Counted from the stretch's first letter, positions 44,646 through 55,180 are shown. The stretch is 64,000 bases of DNA from Sediminibacterium ginsengisoli (GCF_900167075.1 NZ_FUWH01000004.1:1-64000), one strand, 5' to 3'. Made by a program: numbers and translations. Notes: generated by a model not told the origin, from the letters alone.

Positions 44646-46009
44646 CCGCCCGACCTCTCCAGTGTTTCTTTTACGGGTTGAATCCATGCATCTATATCAC
44701 CAGCACCGGCCATTACCACCAGGGCTGGTTTTTTATCCGTTACATATTGGAGCATCTGTTCTTTTGTGAACACATGCTTATGTTCCAGTTTCATTTTGTT
44801 CAGCACCAGGCTGCTCGTAACACCTTCCACCGGTAATTCGCGTGCGGGATAGATCGGCAGCAGGATCACTTCATCTGCCATATCCAGGCTCGCTGCAAAT
44901 TCATCCGCCAGGTCTTTTGTTCTGCTGAACAGATGGGGCTGAAATACAAGTGTCATTTTACGATCGCTGAAAATGCTTTTCACCCCGCTGATCAAAGCAC
45001 GCAATTCTTCCGGGTGATGCGCATAATCATCGATCAGCGTATGCTGCCCGTTATTCAAAGCATATTCAAATCTTCTGCGTACACCTTTGAATGCGTCCAC
45101 GGCTGAACGGATCGCATCATCTGTTATCCCGAGCTGTCTTGCTACCGTAATGGCAGCAATCACATTTTCTATATTGTGCAGACCGCCCATATGCAGCTGC
45201 ACATCGCCGATCTCCCAGTCTGCCGCCTTTACATTGAAATGATAACTGCCATTCCTTACCATTACATCAACTGCCCTCACATCCGCTCCTGCGTGATCAT
45301 AACTGTATGTGATCCTGTTGTTATTGTTCAGATCAGCTTCACGACCCAACCCTGATTTTACCACCAGTGCGCCGCCTGGTTTTACCTTATGTGAAAACTG
45401 GATGAACGCATTTTCCACTTCTTCGGGGGTGCCATAGATATCCAGGTGATCAGGATCCATTGCCGTGATGACCGCGATATCCGGAACCAGCTTCAGGAAA
45501 CTGCGGTCGTATTCATCCGCCTCTACTACCACCACGTTCCTTTCATGACTCCAGAAATTGGTATTGTAATTGGCAGAAATACCGCCGAGGAAGGCATTGC
45601 AACCATAACCGGAATGCCTTAAGATATGAGCGATCATGGTGGTAACGGTTGTCTTTCCATGGGTACCGCCCACGCAGATATTAAAAGAACCTTCAGTGAT
45701 CCATTGCAGTATGTCACTTCTTTTCACCACCGTGTAACCGTTCTCTTTATAATAGACCAGTTCTGCATGCTGAGCCGGGATAGCCGGTGTATACACAATC
45801 ACATCAGCATCCCTGGGAGCCAGTTCAGGATTCTCTTCATAATGGATCGCTATGCCTGAATTTTCAAGTTCCCTGGTAAGTGGTGTCCGGGTTCTGTCGT
45901 AACCGCTTACCCTTGTACCTTTCGCATGAAAATACCTGGCAAGCGCACTCATGCCGATGCCGCCTATGCCTATGAAATAGATATTTTTTATTTCGTTCAA
46001 TCTGCTCAC
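44642..46009 (-). CDS. murC: UDP-N-acetylmuramate--L-alanine ligase
   Basis: A 455-residue cytoplasmic ligase adding L-Ala to UDP-MurNAc. The Rossmann start is IYFIGIGGIGMSALA, the ATP loop GGTHGKTTVTT, with DEYDRSFLKL and DYAHHPEELRA also present. It overlaps ftsQ and murG by 4 bp each (ATGA), so translation is probably coupled. Confidence 0.97.
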   Translation of the reverse strand: MSRLNEIKNIYFIGIGGIGMSALARYFHAKGTRVSGYDRTRTPLTRELENSGIAIHYEENPELAPRDADVIVYTPAIPAQHAELVYYKENGYTVVKRSDILQWITEGSFNICVGGTHGKTTVTTMIAHILRHSGYGCNAFLGGISANYNTNFWSHERNVVVVEADEYDRSFLKLVPDIAVITAMDPDHLDIYGTPEEVENAFIQFSHKVKPGGALVVKSGLGREADLNNNNRITYSYDHAGADVRAVDVMVRNGSYHFNVKAADWEIGDVQLHMGGLHNIENVIAAITVARQLGITDDAIRSAVDAFKGVRRRFEYALNNGQHTLIDDYAHHPEELRALISGVKSIFSDRKMTLVFQPHLFSRTKDLADEFAASLDMADEVILLPIYPARELPVEGVTSSLVLNKMKLEHKHVFTKEQMLQYVTDKKPALVVMAGAGDIDAWIQPVKETLERSGG

Positions 46010-47097
46010 CTGATCTGTTTTAATATTTCTGCTGCTATGATATCGTCTGCATTGGTAACCGCCAGTGGCCTGATATGTTCCTTCAATGATGTTCTCAGAG
46101 ACGCATCATTAGCCAGGCGCAGGATCTCTGGGAACAGTTTTGCCCGGATATCCGCGTCTTTTACCAGCAACGCGGCTTTCCGGTCGGCGAGATACTGCGC
46201 ATTTACGGTCTGGTGATCTTCTGCGGCATGAGGATACGGAACGAATATCACCGGTTTTCCCGCCACACATAATTCCGCTACAGACATGGCCCCTGCCCTT
46301 GACACCACGATATCCGCCGCTGCATATGCTTTATCCATTTCATAAATAAAGCTGTCTACCCATACATTGCTGAACGGCTGCCCGCGATGTTTGTAGCTTT
46401 CAGCACCATTGGTTCCTGTCTGCCAGATCAATTCTATATTATGCTGTGCCAGTTCATGCACATGCGCTGCGATCAGTTCATTGATGCTCCTGGCTCCGAG
46501 ACTTCCGCCTACAGCCAGCAGGATCGTTTTGGAAGGATCGAGTCCGAAATGTTTTACGGCTTCTTCTCTTTCACCAACGGCTTTTACGATCTCTTTGCGA
46601 ACCGGGTTACCGGTGATCTGTATTTTGCCGGCGGGAAAGAACTGCTCCATTCCTTCCGATGCTACAAACACAGCCGTTGCTTTTTTACCCAGCAGTATAT
46701 TGCTCTTCCCTGCAAATGAATTGCTCTCATGAATGAAAGTGGGAATGCCCTTGCCCTGCGCATATCTTAATACAGGGAAACTGGAATAACCGCCAACGCC
46801 GATCACCGCATCCGGTTCAAAAGCGTTCACGATCTTTTTCACCTGCATGAAACTTTTAAAGAGCTTAAATGGAAGTCCCAGGTTTTTAAGAATCGAGCTG
46901 CGGTTGAAACCGGCTATATCCAATCCGTCGATCTGGTAACCGGCCCGCGGCACTTTTTCCATCTCCATTTTGCCTTTAGCACCGATGAAACGGATCTCAA
47001 TGCCTGGCGATTGTGCTTTCAGTGCATTGGCAATAGCGATGGCCGGGAAAATATGTCCGCCGGTTCCTCCTCCTGCTATGATGATCTTTTTTGCCAT
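46006..47097 (-). CDS. murG: UDP-GlcNAc:lipid I transferase MurG
   Basis: A 363-residue GT28 glycosyltransferase making lipid II on the inner face of the membrane. The motifs are AGGGTGGHIFPA (8-19), IGVGGYSSFP, HESNSFAGKSN, VGGSLGARSIN, SRAGAMSVAELCVAGKP and AAEDHQTVNA. It follows ftsW after 1 bp and overlaps murC by 4 bp. Confidence 0.97.
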   Translation of the reverse strand: MAKKIIIAGGGTGGHIFPAIAIANALKAQSPGIEIRFIGAKGKMEMEKVPRAGYQIDGLDIAGFNRSSILKNLGLPFKLFKSFMQVKKIVNAFEPDAVIGVGGYSSFPVLRYAQGKGIPTFIHESNSFAGKSNILLGKKATAVFVASEGMEQFFPAGKIQITGNPVRKEIVKAVGEREEAVKHFGLDPSKTILLAVGGSLGARSINELIAAHVHELAQHNIELIWQTGTNGAESYKHRGQPFSNVWVDSFIYEMDKAYAAADIVVSRAGAMSVAELCVAGKPVIFVPYPHAAEDHQTVNAQYLADRKAALLVKDADIRAKLFPEILRLANDASLRTSLKEHIRPLAVTNADDIIAAEILKQIR

Positions 47098-47098
47098 A

Positions 47099-48412
47099 TT
47101 ATGCCAGCGCTGGTTTTTCAGTTTCTCCTGCCGGCGCCAGGTGATCGGTTACCGGTTCTTCCACTTTTCCTTCCATCTGTTCTACGTTCCTTGCCACACT
47201 CAGGATGATACCGATCGCACAGCAGGTGAAGAGATAGGAACTTCCGCCCATACTCACCAGCGGCAGGGTTACTCCCGTTACCGGAACCAGGTTCACATTC
47301 ACCGCCATATTGGCCACAGCCTGTATCACCAGCGTAAAGCTTAACCCCAGCGCAAGGAATGCTCCGAATGCATACGGGCATCTCCGGAAGATGCGTATGC
47401 ACCTGAACAGGAACACCAGGTATATGAAGATCATAAATGCACCGCCCATCAGGCCGTACTCTTCTATGATGATCGAATAGATAAAGTCATTGTATGCCTG
47501 CGGCAGGAAATTCCGCTGCTGGCTGTTACCGGGGCCTAATCCTACCAACACACCACCATTCGCGATGGCGATCTTTGCCTGCTGTACCTGGTAAGGAACT
47601 TCATCTTTTTCAGCGTATATAAAATCCTGCACGCGTTTCACCCAGGTACCGAAGCGACCAAAGGATTTCGCTTTTTCAGCTACGGTTGTTTTTTTTGTTT
47701 CTTCCTTCTGTTTACCATCGTATGTGATCACTGCCACAGACACGATAAATGCAACGGGTATCAGCGCCACTCCTATGGTTAGCAATATATGTTTAATGCT
47801 TACCCGCCCTATGAACATCAGCAGCAACGATGTGGCGCCGGTGAGCAATGCGTTAGACAGGTTAGCGGGCATGATCAGGGCGCAGATGATCAGCACCGGC
47901 ATCACAACGGGAAGAAACCCTTTTTTAAAATCCTTGATCACTTCCTGCTTACGGCTCAGCATCCTTGAGATATACATGAACAAGGCCAGTTTGGCAAGAT
48001 CACTTGTCTGCACTGTCATGTTGATGATGGGCAGTTTGATCCAGCGGCTTCCTTCATTGATCCTTGCTCCGAAGAACAGGGTATAAATAAGCAAAGGAAC
48101 CGATAGCATGAACAGCACCGTAGCTACCCTTGAAAACAGGGTATAATTGATCCGGTGGAGGAAATAGATCAGCAGGATACCGATCATTGTAAACGACACC
48201 TGTTTGAACAGGTATACATTGGTATTGCCCTTGTACATCTTGTATGCAAGCGAACCTGTTGCACTGTATACCACCAGTATCGACACCAGCGACAGCAGTA
48301 CCACGATGCCCCATATGTATTTATCTCCTCTTGTCCTGTAGGCAAGCTGGTTCCGCATCCCTTCTACGGAAGGGATCTGTGAAAACAATTTGTCTGTGGT
48401 CTCGTTCATCAA
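47099..48412 (-). CDS. ftsW: Lipid II polymerase FtsW (SEDS)
   Basis: A 437-residue SEDS glycosyltransferase with ten predicted helices that polymerises septal glycan with PBP3. It shows ATGSLAYKMY after helix 1, RWIKLPIINMTVQTSDLAK, LVGLGPGNSQQRNFLPQAY and VPVTGVTLPLVSMGGSS. A basic loop (KQKEETKKTTVAEKAK) sits in the middle. The C-terminal tail is acidic and Pro-rich. Confidence 0.96.
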   Translation of the reverse strand: MMNETTDKLFSQIPSVEGMRNQLAYRTRGDKYIWGIVVLLSLVSILVVYSATGSLAYKMYKGNTNVYLFKQVSFTMIGILLIYFLHRINYTLFSRVATVLFMLSVPLLIYTLFFGARINEGSRWIKLPIINMTVQTSDLAKLALFMYISRMLSRKQEVIKDFKKGFLPVVMPVLIICALIMPANLSNALLTGATSLLLMFIGRVSIKHILLTIGVALIPVAFIVSVAVITYDGKQKEETKKTTVAEKAKSFGRFGTWVKRVQDFIYAEKDEVPYQVQQAKIAIANGGVLVGLGPGNSQQRNFLPQAYNDFIYSIIIEEYGLMGGAFMIFIYLVFLFRCIRIFRRCPYAFGAFLALGLSFTLVIQAVANMAVNVNLVPVTGVTLPLVSMGGSSYLFTCCAIGIILSVARNVEQMEGKVEEPVTDHLAPAGETEKPALA

Positions 48413-48455
48413 CCTCTGTTCGTGTTATGTTGTACCCGCGTTTGCCGGGCAGTAT

Positions 48456-49814
48456 TTACAATTCTTTTACAGCATCTTTGAACTGCGTTCCCCTGTCTTC
48501 ATAATTCTTGAAGAGGTCGAAGCTTGCGCAGGCCGGACTCAGCAGCACCACATCATCCTTTACCGCTATTTTAAAGGCTGCGTTCACCGCTTTCTTTGCC
48601 GTGTCTGCTTCAACGATCACCGGAACGATATCCTTGAATGCGTCGATGATCTTTTTATTATCAACACCCATGCATACGATCGCTTTCACTTTTTCCTTTA
48701 CCAGGTCTTCGATCAGTGAATAATCATTCCCTTTATCGGTACCACCAAGGATCAGCACGGTTGGCTTGCTCATGCTTTCCAGCGCATACCAGGTGCTGTT
48801 TACGTTGGTCGCCTTACTGTCGTTGATGAATTCCACCCCGCGTACCATGGCTACGAATTCCATCCTGTGCTCCAGGCTGTGGAAGTTCTTGACAGCTTCG
48901 CGTATTTTTTCTTTGCGGATACCGAGTGTTGCTGCTGCTATACCTGCTGCCATTGTATTGTAGTTATTGTGTTTTCCTTTCAGGGCGAAGTCGTAAATAC
49001 TCATACTGACTCTTTCTTCCTGTATTCTTAACATCATCTGATCGCCTTTGATGTAGCCGCCTTTTTTTACTTCTTGTTTCATAGAGAATGGTAATGGGTT
49101 AGTATGAATGGTTAGTAAAGCCAAATGTTTCATGATTACTTCATCGTCCTGGCAGTAGATGAAATAATCATTCATAGTCTGATTTTCGATGATCCTGAAC
49201 TTGCTTCTTACATAATTCTCGAATTTGTAATCGTACCTGTCCAGGTGATCTTCCGTGATGTTCAGCAACACGCTTATATCCGGTCTGAATTCCTTGATAT
49301 CATCCAGCTGAAAAGAACTGATCTCTGCTACATAGATCGCTTTCGGATCTTCGGCCACCTGTTTGGCAAAAGAATAACCGATATTTCCTACCAGTGCGCA
49401 ATCCAGTCCTGCCGTTTCGCAGATATGGTAGATCAGCGCGGTAGTGGTGCTTTTGCCGTTGCTGCCGGTGATCGCCACTATCTTGCTGTTCCCTTTGAAC
49501 CGGTATGCGAATTCTATTTCACTGATCACCGGTATTCCCTGTTTCCTGATCTGTTTTACCATTTCATTTTTTTCAGGAATGCCCGGGCTTTTCATCACTT
49601 CCGTTGCACTGAGGATCTTTTCTGCCGTATGTTGTCCTTCTTCAAAATCGATCCCGTTATCAATGAGCTCCTGCCGGTACTTAGGCTTGAGTGCGCCGCC
49701 ATCGCTGAGAAACACTTCATAGCCGTTCTTCTTCCCGAGCAGTGCAGCACCTACACCGCTCTCTCCGCCTCCGAGTATTACCAGCTTTTTATACATTTCG
49801 TCCTTTGTGTTCAT
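48456..49814 (-). CDS. murD: UDP-MurNAc-L-Ala--D-Glu ligase
   Basis: A 452-residue Mur ligase adding D-Glu. The N domain begins LVILGGGESGVGAALLGKK, the ATP loop is ITGSNGKSTTTAL, then NITEDHLDRYDY, LEHRMEFV, NDSKATNV and LSPACASFDLFKNYEDRG. The start shares a base with the mraY stop (TAATG), which favours the start at 49814 over an ATG six codons later. Confidence 0.97.
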   Translation of the reverse strand: MNTKDEMYKKLVILGGGESGVGAALLGKKNGYEVFLSDGGALKPKYRQELIDNGIDFEEGQHTAEKILSATEVMKSPGIPEKNEMVKQIRKQGIPVISEIEFAYRFKGNSKIVAITGSNGKSTTTALIYHICETAGLDCALVGNIGYSFAKQVAEDPKAIYVAEISSFQLDDIKEFRPDISVLLNITEDHLDRYDYKFENYVRSKFRIIENQTMNDYFIYCQDDEVIMKHLALLTIHTNPLPFSMKQEVKKGGYIKGDQMMLRIQEERVSMSIYDFALKGKHNNYNTMAAGIAAATLGIRKEKIREAVKNFHSLEHRMEFVAMVRGVEFINDSKATNVNSTWYALESMSKPTVLILGGTDKGNDYSLIEDLVKEKVKAIVCMGVDNKKIIDAFKDIVPVIVEADTAKKAVNAAFKIAVKDDVVLLSPACASFDLFKNYEDRGTQFKDAVKEL

Positions 49815-51124
49815 TATCTCATTTTCAGCGTAAGGATCGACATCACCACACAGAGTATGGTTATGATCCAGAACCTTACGGCTATCTTACTTTCATGAAA
49901 TCCTTTTTTCTGGTAATGATGGTGCAGCGGGCTCATCAGGAATACCCTTTTGCCCTCACCGTATTTCCGTTTGGTGTATTTGAAGTAACTGACCTGTATC
50001 ATCACGCTCAGCAGTTCTATCAGGAATACTCCGCAGAAAATCGGGATCAGTAATTCTTTTCTTACGATGATGGCCAGCGATGCGATGATGCCGCCCAGCG
50101 CCAGGCTTCCCGTATCGCCCATGAATACCTGTGCCGGGTATGCATTGTACCATAAGAACCCGATACAGGCTCCCACAAATGCGCCTACGAAAATCGAGAG
50201 TTCACCCAGATTGGGGATATACATCACATTCAGGTACTCGGCAAATTTGTAGTTTCCGCTTACATAGATGAATACACCGAGTGCCGCACCGATAATAGCA
50301 CTTACGCCTGCAGCCAGCCCATCGAGTCCGTCTGTGATATTAGCTCCGTTCGATACCGCGGTTACAATAAATGTTACAATCAGGATATAAACGATCCAGG
50401 TATATTTTTCTGCGCCGGGACCGATCCAGCTGACCAGCTTGCTGTAATTGAACTCATGGTTCTTTACAAACGGAATGGTGGTGATAGGTGTTTTTACTTT
50501 CACAAACTTCCTGTCCACCCCATCCATATTTCTTACAAACACATTGGAATCCCGCGCCAGCCGCTCGCCCTGCTGTGGTGCATAGGTTGCTCCGCTCACC
50601 ACTTCTCTTTCAACAGTTACAGCATTGCTGAAATAAAGCGTTACGCCGATGATGATGCCAAGACCTACCTGGCCAATGATCTTACTTACACCGGCAAGAC
50701 CGTCGCTGTCTTTCTTTTTATATGCTTCGCCCTTCTGCTGCGCTGATTTTCTTGCTTTGATCTTGAAATAATCGTCCAGGAAACCGATCGCTCCGAGCCA
50801 TACGGTGCAGAGCACCATCAGCCTGATGTATACTTTATCGAGGTTGGCAAAAAGCAGGGTTGGAATGAGAATGCTGAGCAATATGATGATCCCGCCCATG
50901 GTTGGCGTTCCCTTCTTCTGCTGCTCACCCTGCAATCCCAGCTCACGTACAGTTTCGCCGATCTGGCGTCTCTGCAGGAAAAGGATCATCCTTTTACCAT
51001 ATACAGTTGCAATGAATAAAGACAACAAGATCGCCATGGCAATTCTGAATGTCAGGAACTGGAACAAGCCAGCACCGGGAACATTGAATTCCTGTTTCAG
51101 CCATGTGAAAAGTTGGTAGAGCAT
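49814..51124 (-). CDS. mraY: Phospho-MurNAc-pentapeptide transferase MraY
   Basis: A 436-residue membrane enzyme making lipid I. It shows [13 protein letters not shown], the FLDDYFK catalytic aspartates (D117, D118), [13 protein letters not shown] (259-271) and [10 protein letters not shown]. It is about 75 residues longer than the E. coli enzyme; most of the excess is a loop at about 167-243, between the fourth and fifth helices, which should face the periplasm. Confidence 0.96.
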   Translation of the reverse strand: MLYQLFTWLKQEFNVPGAGLFQFLTFRIAMAILLSLFIATVYGKRMILFLQRRQIGETVRELGLQGEQQKKGTPTMGGIIILLSILIPTLLFANLDKVYIRLMVLCTVWLGAIGFLDDYFKIKARKSAQQKGEAYKKKDSDGLAGVSKIIGQVGLGIIIGVTLYFSNAVTVEREVVSGATYAPQQGERLARDSNVFVRNMDGVDRKFVKVKTPITTIPFVKNHEFNYSKLVSWIGPGAEKYTWIVYILIVTFIVTAVSNGANITDGLDGLAAGVSAIIGAALGVFIYVSGNYKFAEYLNVMYIPNLGELSIFVGAFVGACIGFLWYNAYPAQVFMGDTGSLALGGIIASLAIIVRKELLIPIFCGVFLIELLSVMIQVSYFKYTKRKYGEGKRVFLMSPLHHHYQKKGFHESKIAVRFWIITILCVVMSILTLKMR

Positions 51125-51165
51125 CTGGTTTGGTTTTTATTTTTCCCTCGTGTTTACAGTGATCC

Positions 51166-52629
51166 TTATTTATTCAGCAATTCAAACATTTCCTTCAGTA
51201 CCTGCTTATCATCGAAATCATATTTCACCCCGTTGATCTCCTGGTATTTCTCATGTCCCTTTCCTGCCACCAGTATGATATCTTCCGGGTTGGCAAAACT
51301 CACAGCAGTTTTAATAGCTTCCTTCCGGTCGGCGATGGCAATGTATTTTCTGCGTGCCGCGCTGGTCAGGCCTTCTTCCATATCTTTCAGGATCTGGTTC
51401 GGGTCTTCGGTACGCGGGTTATCGCTGGTAAAAATGACCCTGTCGCTCAGATCGCAGGCCGACTGCCCCATTACCGGCCGCTTCGTCTTATCCCTGTCGC
51501 CGCCGCAACCCACTACCGTAATGATCTGCTCATGCCCTTTGCGTAATTTTCTGATCGTTGCCAGTACATTTTCCAATGCATCCGGCGTATGTGCGTAGTC
51601 AACGATGCCGATCACCATGGAAGGACTGATAGTATAATCGAACCGGCCTTCTGCACCCGTTGATATGCTGAGCGCTGTCAGTACTGTTTCGCTGTTCTCG
51701 CCGAGACAGATCGCAGCGCCATATACCGCAAGCAGGTTGTAGGCATTGAATTCTCCGATCAGTCTGAAATGAACTTCCGTATTGTTTACCGTCATCACCA
51801 GGCCAGTCAGCGCGTTCTCAAGGATCTTGCCTTTGAAATCGGCCATGGTCTTAAGGCTGTAATAATATTTTTTGGCCGGCGTATTCTGCAGCATCACTTC
51901 ACCTCTCTTATCATCTGCGTTCGATAAGGCAAATGCCGTTGAAGGAAGATTATCGAAGAATCTCTTTTTCACCCTGATGTATTCATCAAAGGTTTTATGA
52001 TAATCCAGGTGATCATGTGTGATATTACTGAAAATACCACCTGTGAACTGAAGACCGGTAATACGATGCTGATGGATCGCATGACTGCTGCACTCCATGA
52101 ACACATGCGAACAACCCGCATCTGCCATATGCCGAAGTAATGCATTCAGGCTTACCGCATCCGGTGTTGTATGTGTGGCCGGAATAATTTCTTCATCTAT
52201 CTGGTTCTGTACCGTACTGATCAATCCGCATTTATAACCCAGCTGACCAAACAACTTGAACAGAACTGTTGCAATCGTTGTTTTTCCGTTGGTGCCTGTT
52301 ACACCTACCAGCTTTACCTGCGAAGATGGTTCACCATAATACCTGCTGGCCATATAAGCCACTGCCTCATGGGTGTTAGTAACCTGCAGGTAAGTTATTC
52401 CTGCTGCGGTCTGCGCAGGCAATACTTCACATACAATTGCCACAGCGCCCGATGCAATTGCTTTCTCTATATAGTCATGACCATCCGAAGCGACGCCTTT
52501 GATCGCTACAAAAGCGCTGCCTGCAGTTACCTTGCGGGAATCGATCTGTATATCTTTTACATCGATATCAGTGTTCCCCTGTACCTGCTTCAGGTGTACT
52601 TTGTATAATATGTCCTGCAGTCTGGCCAT
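51166..52629 (-). CDS. murE: UDP-MurNAc-tripeptide ligase, diaminopimelate-adding
   Basis: A 487-residue Mur ligase. The ATP loop is TGTNGKTT (111-118), followed by ECSSHAIHQHR, NITHDHLDYH and VDYAHTPDALENVL. DNPR (403-406) is the motif of enzymes that add meso-diaminopimelate rather than lysine, so this organism makes DAP-type peptidoglycan. mraY follows after 41 bp; murF, usually in between, is absent. Confidence 0.96.
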   Translation of the reverse strand: MARLQDILYKVHLKQVQGNTDIDVKDIQIDSRKVTAGSAFVAIKGVASDGHDYIEKAIASGAVAIVCEVLPAQTAAGITYLQVTNTHEAVAYMASRYYGEPSSQVKLVGVTGTNGKTTIATVLFKLFGQLGYKCGLISTVQNQIDEEIIPATHTTPDAVSLNALLRHMADAGCSHVFMECSSHAIHQHRITGLQFTGGIFSNITHDHLDYHKTFDEYIRVKKRFFDNLPSTAFALSNADDKRGEVMLQNTPAKKYYYSLKTMADFKGKILENALTGLVMTVNNTEVHFRLIGEFNAYNLLAVYGAAICLGENSETVLTALSISTGAEGRFDYTISPSMVIGIVDYAHTPDALENVLATIRKLRKGHEQIITVVGCGGDRDKTKRPVMGQSACDLSDRVIFTSDNPRTEDPNQILKDMEEGLTSAARRKYIAIADRKEAIKTAVSFANPEDIILVAGKGHEKYQEINGVKYDFDDKQVLKEMFELLNK

Positions 52630-52653
52630 AATGATTGATGTTCCTGATCCTGG

Positions 52654-54789
52654 TTAATTCAATTCGATGTTTATTAATTGCCCCGGTGCAACCACCTGTC
52701 CGGCCTGTACCGATTGTTGTGTTACTTTTCCTTTTCCCTTCACATTGATCTTCAAACCCATGTTCTCGCACAAATAGACCACATCCTTCAATCCCATTCC
52801 TTTCAGCTGCGGCATCGTTCCCCGCTGAACGGGCTTTTTATTCATCACCACTGTTGCGTCTTTGCCGTAAATATTGATCCATTCATCTGTTCTGCCTGCA
52901 GAGTCCCTGTATGGTAATCCCAGTGTGGATGCGATGAACGATATATCCTGTTTCATCCCTGTATATGTAAATGCGGTACTGTCTTTCTTCACAGGTGCTG
53001 CCTGGTTATTTCCTGACTGGCGCACATATGTACTGTACAGCCTGTCTGAGATCTCCTTGAACACCGGCCCTGCTACCGATCCGCCGTAAAACACCGCTGC
53101 ATGAGGTTTGTTCTTGATCACCACGATGCAGGTGTATTGCGGATTGTCTGCCGGAAAATATCCTGCAAACGACGACTGGTAGATCTTATCTGCATATCCC
53201 CTGTTATTATCAGCCACCAGCGCAGTACCTGTTTTTCCCGCAACGCTGTAAGGTGTGTTTTTGAACAGTTCCGTTGCTGTTCCCGCGGTACAAACGCCTT
53301 CGAGACAGGTTTTAAGTTGCCTGAGTGTCTGATCACTGCAGATCTTTTCATCCAGCACTACCGGTTTGATCTCGCGCAACAGAACACCTTCTTCTTTGAT
53401 AGCGCTTACCAGGTAAGGACGCATCATTTTACCTCCATTGGCAACGGCATTGTACAGCATCGCTGTCTGCAGCGGACTTACTGCCAGGTTATAGCCGAAA
53501 GCCATCCATGGTAAAGTGGTTGGTCCCCAGAACCTGCCACCCGGCTTATAGATCACCGGTGGCTTTTCGCCTTTCAGATCTATGCCGGTCACCGTATCCA
53601 TCCGCATTTTTTTAAGATGGCTGATGAAAGCGCCCGGTGTTGCGGCATAGTATGCTGCTGCAAGCTTCGCCATTCCGACATTTGAACTGAGCTCAAAAGC
53701 TTTCTGGATCGTTACATCCGTGCGACCGTGCTTTTCGCTGTCGTACACCGTCTGACCCGCAATTTTCCAGGTGCCGCCTTCCAGGTTTACGGTCTGGTTC
53801 AAAGAAACTTTTTTGTCTTCCAGCAATGCCAGCATGGTAGCCAGCTTGAAGGTTGATCCTGGTTCCGAGGGCGTAATGGCGTAATTGAAATCTTCCCAAT
53901 AACTGCCATTGCTGCGTTTGCCCAGGTTAGCGATCGCTTTGATCTTACCTGTTTTTACTTCCAGTACGATCGCACAGCCATGTTCCGCCTCGTTCTTCTG
54001 CATCATCTTCATCAGCGCATTCTCAGTTACTTCCTGTATGAATACATCGATGGTGCTTACAATATCTTTCCCTGTTTCAGGTTCTATCTCATAAGTATCG
54101 TCTACCGGAACCGTTACGCCGCCTGCTATCGAGCGCACCCATTGTTTTCCGTTCCTTCCTTTCAGCACACTGTCGTAAGCCAGCTCCAATCCCACTTTAT
54201 TCGAATCCCGCGCCAATCCGATGGTTCTGAATGCGAGCATCTGGTAAGGGTTCAGCCTGATGGTCCGCTCATTGGCGATCAACCCGCTTTTATATCTTCC
54301 CAGCCTGAACAGTGGGAATTTGCGCAGTTGCTCATATTCCCTGAAGGATATTTTCTTTTTGATCAGGAAATAACTGCTGTTATCCCTGTACCCTTGTTTC
54401 AGCAGTGTTTTATATTCTCCCTGAGACTGATCTCCGAACAACGTTGCCAGGCAATAACTGAGAGAATCGAGGTTATCGCGGAAACGCTGACCGTTCTTTT
54501 CCCGAAGAGGTGCCACCCTGAAATCCATGTATATGTCAAACTGGGGAATGCTGGTGCTCAGCATCTGTCCGTCTTCACTGTAGATCGTTCCACGCTCGGC
54601 TTCGATCTCGTTGATCTTCTGGTGAAGACTGTCGCTCATACTCCGCCAGTACTTTCCTTCTACCTGCTGTATATAAACTGCTTTGCCGAATATTGCCACG
54701 CATGCCACCACCACCAGTATATAACTCAGATATACCCGCCACAGGATGTCCCGCTTTACTTCTAGTTTTTCATTCCCCTTCACAAACAA
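52654..54789 (-). CDS. ftsI: Septal transpeptidase PBP3/FtsI with PASTA domain
   Basis: A 711-residue class B penicillin-binding protein. A membrane helix lies at about 20-40, a dimerisation domain at 60-240 and the transpeptidase has S312-T-F-K315, S368-S-N370 and K519-T-G521. A single PASTA domain closes the protein (about 660-711, MPQLKGMGLKDVVYLCENMG), as in Gram-positive Spo/PBP2x proteins; E. coli FtsI lacks it. It stands between ftsL and murE. Confidence 0.96.
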   Translation of the reverse strand: MFVKGNEKLEVKRDILWRVYLSYILVVVACVAIFGKAVYIQQVEGKYWRSMSDSLHQKINEIEAERGTIYSEDGQMLSTSIPQFDIYMDFRVAPLREKNGQRFRDNLDSLSYCLATLFGDQSQGEYKTLLKQGYRDNSSYFLIKKKISFREYEQLRKFPLFRLGRYKSGLIANERTIRLNPYQMLAFRTIGLARDSNKVGLELAYDSVLKGRNGKQWVRSIAGGVTVPVDDTYEIEPETGKDIVSTIDVFIQEVTENALMKMMQKNEAEHGCAIVLEVKTGKIKAIANLGKRSNGSYWEDFNYAITPSEPGSTFKLATMLALLEDKKVSLNQTVNLEGGTWKIAGQTVYDSEKHGRTDVTIQKAFELSSNVGMAKLAAAYYAATPGAFISHLKKMRMDTVTGIDLKGEKPPVIYKPGGRFWGPTTLPWMAFGYNLAVSPLQTAMLYNAVANGGKMMRPYLVSAIKEEGVLLREIKPVVLDEKICSDQTLRQLKTCLEGVCTAGTATELFKNTPYSVAGKTGTALVADNNRGYADKIYQSSFAGYFPADNPQYTCIVVIKNKPHAAVFYGGSVAGPVFKEISDRLYSTYVRQSGNNQAAPVKKDSTAFTYTGMKQDISFIASTLGLPYRDSAGRTDEWINIYGKDATVVMNKKPVQRGTMPQLKGMGLKDVVYLCENMGLKINVKGKGKVTQQSVQAGQVVAPGQLINIELN

Positions 54790-54825
54790 ACTGTATCTGT
54801 TATTGGCTGCCTTTTACAAAAAATA

Positions 54826-55176
54826 TCATGGCTTCTTTTCCTGCTGAAGTCTTTGCGGCATTTCTTTCACCACTTTAAGACCCAATGGCTCTGTGGCTTT
54901 CACCATCTGCACTTCTTCACTCTTGAACATCACTTCACTTTTCAGCGTCTTGTATTCATATTGCAGTTCTTTCAACTCCACGGTTGTGGCATTGATCCTA
55001 CGCATTGTTTTATCTGCCATATGCCCGTTTGCGATATACAACACCGCAAGCAGCGACAGGAACAGGAAAAAAGGAATATTGCTGAGCATCCACTGGTAGT
55101 TAAACAAACCTTTCAACGGGTTCCTGAGAGCATTACCTGCAGCTGGTTCCGTTTTTTTATTGCCTGTTTCTTCCAT
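54826..55176 (-). CDS. ftsL: FtsL-like division protein
   Basis: A 116-residue bitopic protein: a cytoplasmic N terminus of about 35, one membrane helix (IPFFLFLSLLAVLYIANG) and a leucine-zipper-like coiled coil (TVELKELQYEYKTLKSEVMF). It is identified by size, layout and position between rsmH and ftsI; FtsL sequences are poorly conserved. Another ATG at 55200 lies inside rsmH; the one at 55176 avoids the overlap and is preferred weakly. Confidence 0.85.
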   Translation of the reverse strand: MEETGNKKTEPAAGNALRNPLKGLFNYQWMLSNIPFFLFLSLLAVLYIANGHMADKTMRRINATTVELKELQYEYKTLKSEVMFKSEEVQMVKATEPLGLKVVKEMPQRLQQEKKP

Positions 55177-55180
55177 GCAT

